Shown here one piece after another: positions 5,666-9,548 of a stretch of 9,548 nt of DNA; the first letter of the stretch is position 1, and the number at the start of each line of letters is the position of its first letter. Origin of the DNA: Actinomycetes bacterium. Lineage in GTDB: Bacteria > Actinomycetota > Actinomycetes > Actinomycetales > Microbacteriaceae. A program made the translations under genes and the position numbers. A model generated the notes under the pieces. The model did not search any database and was not told where the DNA came from. It saw only the letters and a program-made list of their open reading frames with translations. The stretch covers positions 1-9,548 of the forward strand of contig JAUHVN010000088.1 in NCBI GenBank assembly GCA_030425055.1, read 5' to 3'.

Positions 5666-7063
5666 TCAGGCCGTCGGGGCGGGCGCCTTCTTCTCGGCGG
5701 CCTTCTTGGCCGGCGCCTCGGCGGGCTGCGGCGGCCGCGGGCGCGCCGCGAACTCCTCGAACACGTAGCGCGGGCTCTGCACCGTCGACAGGTTCACCAT
5801 GTCGCGGCCGAGCCACAGGTTGTTCCACCAGCCCCACAGCACGCGCCACTTGCGCTCCCACGTCGGCATCGCCAGACCGTGGTAGCCGCGGTGCGCGAGC
5901 CACGCGATGAAGCCCTTGAGCGCGAGCTTGCCCGACTGGAAGACGCCGTTGTAGAGGCCGAGGCCGGCGACGGCTCCGAGGTTCTTGTGGAAGTACTCGT
6001 GGGGCAGCTCGCCGCGCAGGACCGCGACGAGGTTCTTCGCGAGCAGCTTGGCCTGGCGCACCGCGTGCTGGGCGTTCGGCACGCAGTAGCCGCCGACGCC
6101 GCCGCCCGACAGGTCGGGCACGGCCGAGATGTCGCCGGCCGCCCATGCGCCCTCGACGATCTCGTCCTCGCTGCCCACACGCAGGTCCGCGCGCGTCTGG
6201 ATGCGGCCGCGCTCCTCGACGGGGAGGTCGCCGCCGCGCACGACGGTCGGGTTGGCCATGACGCCCGCCGTCCACACGATGAGGTCGCTGGGCAGCGTCT
6301 CACCGGTCGACAGCTCGACGTTGCCGTTGACGGCGCCGGTGACCTGCGTCTCGAGGTGCACGTACGCGCCGCGCTGGGCGAGGTCCTTGAGCACCCACTC
6401 GCTCGTCTTCAGCGACACCTCGGGCATGATGCGGCCCATCGCCTCGATGAGGTGGAAGTGCGTGTCGTCGAAGGTGATCTGCGGGTAGCTCTTGATGAGC
6501 GACGACGCGAGCGAGCGCAGCTCGGCGAACACCTCGATGCCTGCGAACCCGCCGCCGATGACGACGACGGTGAGCAGGCGGTCGCGCTCGGGGCCGTGCG
6601 GCAGCATCGAGGCGCGGTCGAAGTTCGACATCAGCCGGTCGCGGATCGCGACGGCCTCTTCGATCGTCTTGAGGCCGATCGCGTTGTCGGCGATCCCGGG
6701 GATCGGGAAGGTGCGCGAGACGGCCCCGGCGGTGACGACGATCTGGTCGTACTCCTGCTGGTACGGCTCGCCCGCGATCGGCGTGATCGTCGCGACCTTG
6801 TTCGCGTGGTCGATGCCGGTGACCTTCGCCGCGACGACCGTGGTGCGCTTGAGGTGGCGACGCAGCGCGACCACCGAGTGGCGCGCCTCGATGGAACCCG
6901 CCGCGACCTCGGGCAGGAACGGCTGGTAGGTCATGTACGGCAGCGGGTCGACGATCATGACGTCGGCTTCGCCCTTGCGCAGATGCTTCTCGAGCTTCCA
7001 GGCGGTGTAGAAACCGGCATAGCCTGCCCCGACGATGAGGATTCTGGGCACGTTGTTCGTCAC
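5666..7063 (-). CDS. ndh: Type II NADH:quinone oxidoreductase (NDH-2)
   Basis: The 465-residue flavoprotein is a single-subunit, non-proton-pumping NADH dehydrogenase that passes electrons to menaquinone at the inner face of the membrane. It has two Rossmann dinucleotide motifs, GAGYAG (12-17, FAD) and GGGFAG (170-175, NADH), the second FAD motif AWAAGDISAVPD (307-317) and the quinone-side segment PNAQHAVRQA (329-338). The C-terminal part (about 380-425) is rich in Trp, Leu and basic residues, as expected for membrane attachment. A low-complexity Pro/Ala/Lys tail follows from about 441. I chose the GTG at 7063 because it just precedes the FAD motif and lies 22 bases after the protease stop, with AGGAGG (7077-7082) upstream. 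A longer frame would run back into the protease gene. Probably the last protein gene of the eno operon. Confidence 0.92.
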   Translation of the reverse strand: MTNNVPRILIVGAGYAGFYTAWKLEKHLRKGEADVMIVDPLPYMTYQPFLPEVAAGSIEARHSVVALRRHLKRTTVVAAKVTGIDHANKVATITPIAGEPYQQEYDQIVVTAGAVSRTFPIPGIADNAIGLKTIEEAVAIRDRLMSNFDRASMLPHGPERDRLLTVVVIGGGFAGIEVFAELRSLASSLIKSYPQITFDDTHFHLIEAMGRIMPEVSLKTSEWVLKDLAQRGAYVHLETQVTGAVNGNVELSTGETLPSDLIVWTAGVMANPTVVRGGDLPVEERGRIQTRADLRVGSEDEIVEGAWAAGDISAVPDLSGGGVGGYCVPNAQHAVRQAKLLAKNLVAVLRGELPHEYFHKNLGAVAGLGLYNGVFQSGKLALKGFIAWLAHRGYHGLAMPTWERKWRVLWGWWNNLWLGRDMVNLSTVQSPRYVFEEFAARPRPPQPAEAPAKKAAEKKAPAPTA

Positions 7064-7076
7064 GGTGGGGAGAGCT

Positions 7077-7082
7077 CCTCCT
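7077..7082 (-). promoter_or_regulatory. Shine-Dalgarno of the NADH dehydrogenase gene
   Basis: A perfect AGGAGG on the minus strand lies 13 bases from the GTG at 7063 (11 if the following GA is counted as part of the site). The spacing is a little long, but no better start codon is nearer in frame. This site decides the GTG over the far-upstream ATG at 7129, which lies inside the protease gene. Confidence 0.65.
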
Positions 7083-7085
7083 GTG

Positions 7086-8360
7086 TCAGCGGCTCGGCGC
7101 ACGGGACGCCAATCGGATGCGTCGGACAACAGCGGTGACGCCGAGCGCCACCAGTATAGCGGCGACGGTCACGGCCATCAGCGGCACCGATCCGTAGATC
7201 ATCGTCTCGTACGTGGGCAGCAGCGGCGAAGTGGCCTGCGGCGCGCTGTCGGCGGGGGGAAGCGGCGGCACCGTGACCGCCGTGCTGTCGGGCACCGGCT
7301 GCGGGTCGATCTCGGCGCGACGGTACAGGCGGATCCAGTCCGCGAGGCTGCCCATGGGATTGGCCGTCACGAGGGGCACGTTCGCGGAGACGGCGGCGGC
7401 CGCGTCGACGAGTCCGTAGCCGTAGAGCGGGTCGGGCACCGCGGTCGCCTGCGGCGCGGGATCGGCGGTGCGGATGATGCGGTTGATGACGTTCGCGGCA
7501 TCCAGCTCGGGATGCGCCGAGCGCACCAGCGCCGCGATGCCTGCGACGATCGGCGCGGCGCCGCTCGTGCCGTTCCACAGCACGAGCGAGCCGTCGGCCG
7601 ACACTCCGACGAGGTCCTCGCTCGGGGCGGACACCCCGATCGTGATGCCCTGGGTGGATGCCTCGACACTGGCACGCCCCTGCGGATCGACGCCGCCCAC
7701 CGTGAGCACCCCCGGGATCGTGGCGGGCGCACCGACGCGGGTCGTGCCGCTGCCGCGGTTGCCGGCGGCCACGACCACGACGACGTCGTTCTCGAAGGCG
7801 TAGAGGAAGGCCGAGTCCCAGCTCTGGTCCCAATCGGGCGTGTTGGTCGTCAGCGAGAGGTTGATGACGTCGGCGCCGTTGTCGACCGACCAGCGGATCG
7901 CGTCGGCGATCTGCTCGGTGAAGGGCACGCTCACCGAGGCGCCGAAGCCGACCGAGACCGACAGCAGCTCGGCCTCGGGGGCGACGCCGAGCATGCCGGT
8001 GTCGGCACCGGTGCCGCGGGCGCCCGCGAGCGACGCGACCCAGCTGCCGTGGTTCGAGTCGACGGCGCCGACGGGCGAGCGGCCGTCGGGCGCCCCCATC
8101 CCCGAGACGTCGGTGCCCGCGACGACTCCCGAGAACTCGACGGGGTCGCGGCCGACGCCGGTGTCGATGATCGCGATGCGGACGCCGGCACCGCGCGTGG
8201 TCTCCCACGCGTCGCGGATGCCGTAGTCGTCGAGCCAGTACTCCGCTTCGCGGACGGGATCCGCCTCGTCCTCGGGCGCGGCCGCCGTCGCGGCGGTCGC
8301 CGGCGCCAGCAGGGCGCCGACCACGAGGATCGCGCCGAGGGCACGCGTGAGGCCTCTCAT
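7086..8360 (-). CDS. Secreted, membrane-tethered S8 subtilisin-like serine protease (mycosin-like layout)
   Basis: The 424-residue protein starts with a signal peptide (about 1-28: basic MRGLTR, hydrophobic core, AATAAA), then an S8 peptidase domain with all catalytic elements: D66 (IIDTGVG), H104 (SNHGSWVAS), oxyanion N201 (AAGNRG) and nucleophile S266 (NGTSGAAP). A Pro-rich linker (about 353-383) leads to one membrane helix (about 391-412) and a short basic tail. This order, signal peptide-protease-linker-helix, is that of mycosins (MycP) of type VII secretion, but no ESX gene is in the window. The His motif is HGSWVAS rather than the usual HGTxVAG. The ATG at 8360 overlaps the DUF501 stop (ATGA) and no Shine-Dalgarno is visible, so translation is probably coupled. 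The substrate is unknown; an envelope protein is likely. Confidence 0.9.
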   Translation of the reverse strand: MRGLTRALGAILVVGALLAPATAATAAAPEDEADPVREAEYWLDDYGIRDAWETTRGAGVRIAIIDTGVGRDPVEFSGVVAGTDVSGMGAPDGRSPVGAVDSNHGSWVASLAGARGTGADTGMLGVAPEAELLSVSVGFGASVSVPFTEQIADAIRWSVDNGADVINLSLTTNTPDWDQSWDSAFLYAFENDVVVVVAAGNRGSGTTRVGAPATIPGVLTVGGVDPQGRASVEASTQGITIGVSAPSEDLVGVSADGSLVLWNGTSGAAPIVAGIAALVRSAHPELDAANVINRIIRTADPAPQATAVPDPLYGYGLVDAAAAVSANVPLVTANPMGSLADWIRLYRRAEIDPQPVPDSTAVTVPPLPPADSAPQATSPLLPTYETMIYGSVPLMAVTVAAILVALGVTAVVRRIRLASRAPSR

Positions 8361-8848
8361 CGGCCGGGTCCGGGTTCGGCGCACGTGCAGCGCTGCGGCG
8401 ACCACGTCGACAGCGCGAGCGCGCGGTCGCCGATCGGGTTGACGCCCTCGCCGGCGGCGAGCGCGTGCGCGGCGAGGGCGTGCAGGCACTTGACGCGCGT
8501 GGGCATGCCGCCCGCGGAGATGCCCTCGATCTCGGGCACGTCGCCGAATCCCGCCCGGTCGGCGAGGTAGGCCTCGTGCGCACGGGCGTACGCGGCCGCG
8601 AGCTCGTCGTCGTCGACGAGGTCGGCGTTCATCGCCTCCATCGCGTGATCTGCTTCGAGCGCCGACATCGCCGCGGTCGCACCGGGGTGCGTCAGGTAGT
8701 AGAACGTCGGGGCGGTGGCGACGACCGTCGGATTGCCGCAGACGCAGCGGGCGGCGATGCCGACGACACCGCGCGCAGGGCGGCCCAGCTGGCCGTGGAG
8801 CGTGGCCAGTTCGGCGTCGGTCACGGCGGCGAAGGGAGGTGTCGTCAC
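8357..8848 (-). CDS. DUF501 domain protein
   Basis: The 163-residue protein belongs to DUF501, an uncharacterised family found in actinobacteria next to eno and the ftsB/divIC-like gene (for example the Rv1023-Rv1025 region of M. tuberculosis). Family landmarks are LGRPARGVVGIAARCVCG (21-38), YYLTHPGATAAMSALE (50-65) and the C-terminal GGMPTRVKCLHALAAHALA (113-131). Cysteines at 35, 37, 121, 154 and 156 and H123 could bind a metal, though this is a guess. Compared with relatives I remember, a short RLPDGTPFP-like piece before YYLTHP is missing. The start is GTG at 8848, 38 bases after the ftsB-like stop, with a hairpin where the Shine-Dalgarno would be. The stop overlaps the protease start. 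No function is established; in several actinobacteria an exopolyphosphatase gene follows instead. Confidence 0.87.
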   Translation of the reverse strand: MTTPPFAAVTDAELATLHGQLGRPARGVVGIAARCVCGNPTVVATAPTFYYLTHPGATAAMSALEADHAMEAMNADLVDDDELAAAYARAHEAYLADRAGFGDVPEIEGISAGGMPTRVKCLHALAAHALAAGEGVNPIGDRALALSTWSPQRCTCAEPGPGR

Positions 8849-8852
8849 GGCG

Positions 8853-8876
8853 TCCAGGCTACCGGCGACGCCTGGA
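8853..8876 (-). promoter_or_regulatory. Intercistronic hairpin in front of DUF501
   Basis: A perfect 7-bp inverted repeat (TCCAGGC at 8853-8859 and GCCTGGA at 8870-8876) with a 10-base loop fills the gap between the ftsB-like stop and the DUF501 GTG. The stem ends 4 bases from the start codon, so it covers the place of a Shine-Dalgarno, and no Shine-Dalgarno is otherwise visible. No U-run follows, so a terminator is unlikely. It may limit DUF501 translation or mark an mRNA processing site. Confidence 0.5.
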
Positions 8877-8886
8877 TCCGACCTGA

Positions 8887-9414
8887 TCAGCCGGTCGCCG
8901 ACGGCGACGGCTCGGGATCGGGCACGCCGATCGTCGGCGCCTTGACCGTGCGGGCGAGGCCGGCTTCGGTGACCGAGCGCACGAGCTGGGTCATCCAGTC
9001 GGTGCGGGTGCGCTCGACCTCGTCGGGCACCGGCTCCTGCTCCTGCGGCGCGAGCTCGGGCGGCAGGTCGTTGTCGACGAGGTAGACGACCTCGCCGGGG
9101 CGCACGTAGTACAGCCGCTCGCGCGCCTGCGTGGTGATGTAGGCGGGGTCCGACCAGCGGTCGCGCTGCGCCTCGAGGTCGGCGACGTCGTCGCGGCTGA
9201 CCTCGACCGCGGCTTCGAGCGCCGTGATCTGCTGGCGCTGGTCGAGATAGAGCCCGATCGTCGGCACGAGCACGAACGCCGCGAGCACGACCAGGCCGAG
9301 CATGATGACCATGAAGCCCGACAGCCGGATGCCGCCGAGCCAGCCGCGGACGTCGACAGGCCGCCGCGGGGCGCGTCGGCGGGCAGACGAAGGGGGAGCC
9401 GTCTTCTTCGCCAC
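8887..9414 (-). CDS. FtsB/DivIC-type septum formation initiator protein
   Basis: The 175-residue bitopic membrane protein has a basic cytoplasmic N-terminus (1-30), one membrane helix (about 33-57), a short coiled coil (about 58-86) and the family segment DPAYITTQARERLYYVRPGE (89-108). It then has an acidic, Pro-rich extracellular tail to 175. Proteins of this family join FtsL and FtsQ in the divisome and help switch on septal peptidoglycan synthesis. The location right after eno and before DUF501 matches other actinobacteria. The start is GTG at 9414, 23 bases after the eno stop. A strong purine-rich Shine-Dalgarno (GAAGGGGGAG, 9417-9426) precedes it but is fully paired, together with most of the start codon, in a 14-bp stem. 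ftsB or divIC would be a fair symbol, but I do not assign one. Confidence 0.9.
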   Translation of the reverse strand: MAKKTAPPSSARRRAPRRPVDVRGWLGGIRLSGFMVIMLGLVVLAAFVLVPTIGLYLDQRQQITALEAAVEVSRDDVADLEAQRDRWSDPAYITTQARERLYYVRPGEVVYLVDNDLPPELAPQEQEPVPDEVERTRTDWMTQLVRSVTEAGLARTVKAPTIGVPDPEPSPSATG

Positions 9415-9426
9415 GGCTCCCCCTTC
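9389..9426 (-). promoter_or_regulatory. Hairpin sequestering the Shine-Dalgarno and start codon of the ftsB-like gene
   Basis: Positions 9389-9402 and 9413-9426 are perfect complements (14 bp, about 10 of them G-C), separated by a 10-base loop (9403-9412). On the mRNA the 5' arm is the Shine-Dalgarno GAAGGGGGAG plus the first two bases of the GTG; the 3' arm is codons 5 to 9 of the gene (Thr-Ala-Pro-Pro-Ser). No U-run follows. The arrangement would block ribosome loading unless opened, for instance by ribosomes terminating on eno 23 bases upstream. Confidence 0.65.
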
Positions 9427-9437
9427 TCGTGCGTCGA

Positions 9438-9548
9438 TCAGCCGGTGTAGCGCGGGAAGGCCGCGCGGCCGATGTACTCCGCCGCGTCGCCGAGCTCCTC
9501 CTCGATGCGCAGAAGCTGATTGTATTTCGCGACCCGCTCGCTGCGGGC
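9438..9548 (-). CDS. eno: Enolase, C-terminal 36 residues (5' part outside the window)
   Basis: The frame from the window edge to TGA at 9438-9440 gives a 36-residue peptide that matches the enolase C-terminus: ARSERVAKYNQLLRIEEELG followed by a segment ending GRAAFPRYTG. ARSERxAKYNQLLRIEEELG is the highly conserved end of bacterial enolase, the glycolytic enzyme converting 2-phosphoglycerate to phosphoenolpyruvate. The catalytic residues lie upstream, outside the window. The gene is followed after 23 bases by the ftsB-like gene, the usual actinobacterial order, so the two are likely co-transcribed. Confidence 0.95.
   Translation of the reverse strand, partial: ARSERVAKYNQLLRIEEELGDAAEYIGRAAFPRYTG

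Noticed and set aside
7064..7129. Longer N-terminus for the NADH dehydrogenase starting at the ATG at 7129
   Set aside because: It overlaps the end of the protease gene, and an AGGAGG site supports the GTG at 7063, which lies close to the FAD motif.
7086..8360. A type VII secretion locus built around the mycosin-like protease
   Set aside because: No EccB, EccC, EccD, EccE or WXG100 gene is present in the window; the similarity is only in domain order.
5879..8570. Plus-strand open frames 5879-7138 and 7035-8570
   Set aside because: These are antisense shadows of the NADH dehydrogenase and the S8 protease; their translations are low-complexity and match nothing I recognise.
1..9548. CRISPR array, transposase, integrase, prophage or toxin-antitoxin genes
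   Set aside because: I saw no regularly spaced direct repeats and no protein motifs of these classes; every gene-sized frame with motifs belongs to a housekeeping or envelope family.

Overview
The window looks like chromosomal DNA from a high-GC actinobacterium, most likely Microbacteriaceae (Microbacterium or a close relative). The support is the strong GC bias, many GTG starts, the block eno - ftsB/divIC-like - DUF501, the families encoded, and an intergenic palindrome of a type I remember from Microbacterium genomes. Apart from a 70-codon fragment at the left edge, every gene reads on the minus strand, so transcription runs from right to left. Coding density is very high: no gene-free stretch exceeds about 115 bases.

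In reading order (high to low coordinates), the first block is the end of enolase (eno), an FtsB/DivIC-type septum protein, a DUF501 protein, a secreted and membrane-tethered subtilisin-like protease (ATGA overlap with DUF501) and a type II NADH:quinone oxidoreductase. Gaps here are 0-40 bases, so this is probably one operon. A small tRNA gene with anticodon UAA follows 31 bases after the oxidoreductase.

Next comes a tightly coupled pair (GTGA overlap): a PLP-dependent alanine-racemase-fold enzyme of the amino acid deaminase/aldolase type, and an FAD-dependent sugar-lactone/alditol oxidase. A 16-base palindrome lies just upstream of the pair. The last block is lemA, htpX and a YcaQ-like winged-helix protein. 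Two abutting palindromes sit between lemA and htpX, the second overlapping the lemA stop codon. The YcaQ-like gene ends exactly where the stop codon of the convergent left-edge gene begins.

The genes are mostly housekeeping families and I see no clear defence system, prophage, IS element or CRISPR array. The most interesting signals are small. They are a 14-bp stem that buries the ribosome-binding site and start codon of the ftsB-like gene, a second hairpin in front of DUF501, a class I (short variable loop) tRNA carrying a leucine-type UAA anticodon, the double palindrome after lemA, and the protease gene embedded in the eno/ftsB/DUF501 locus.
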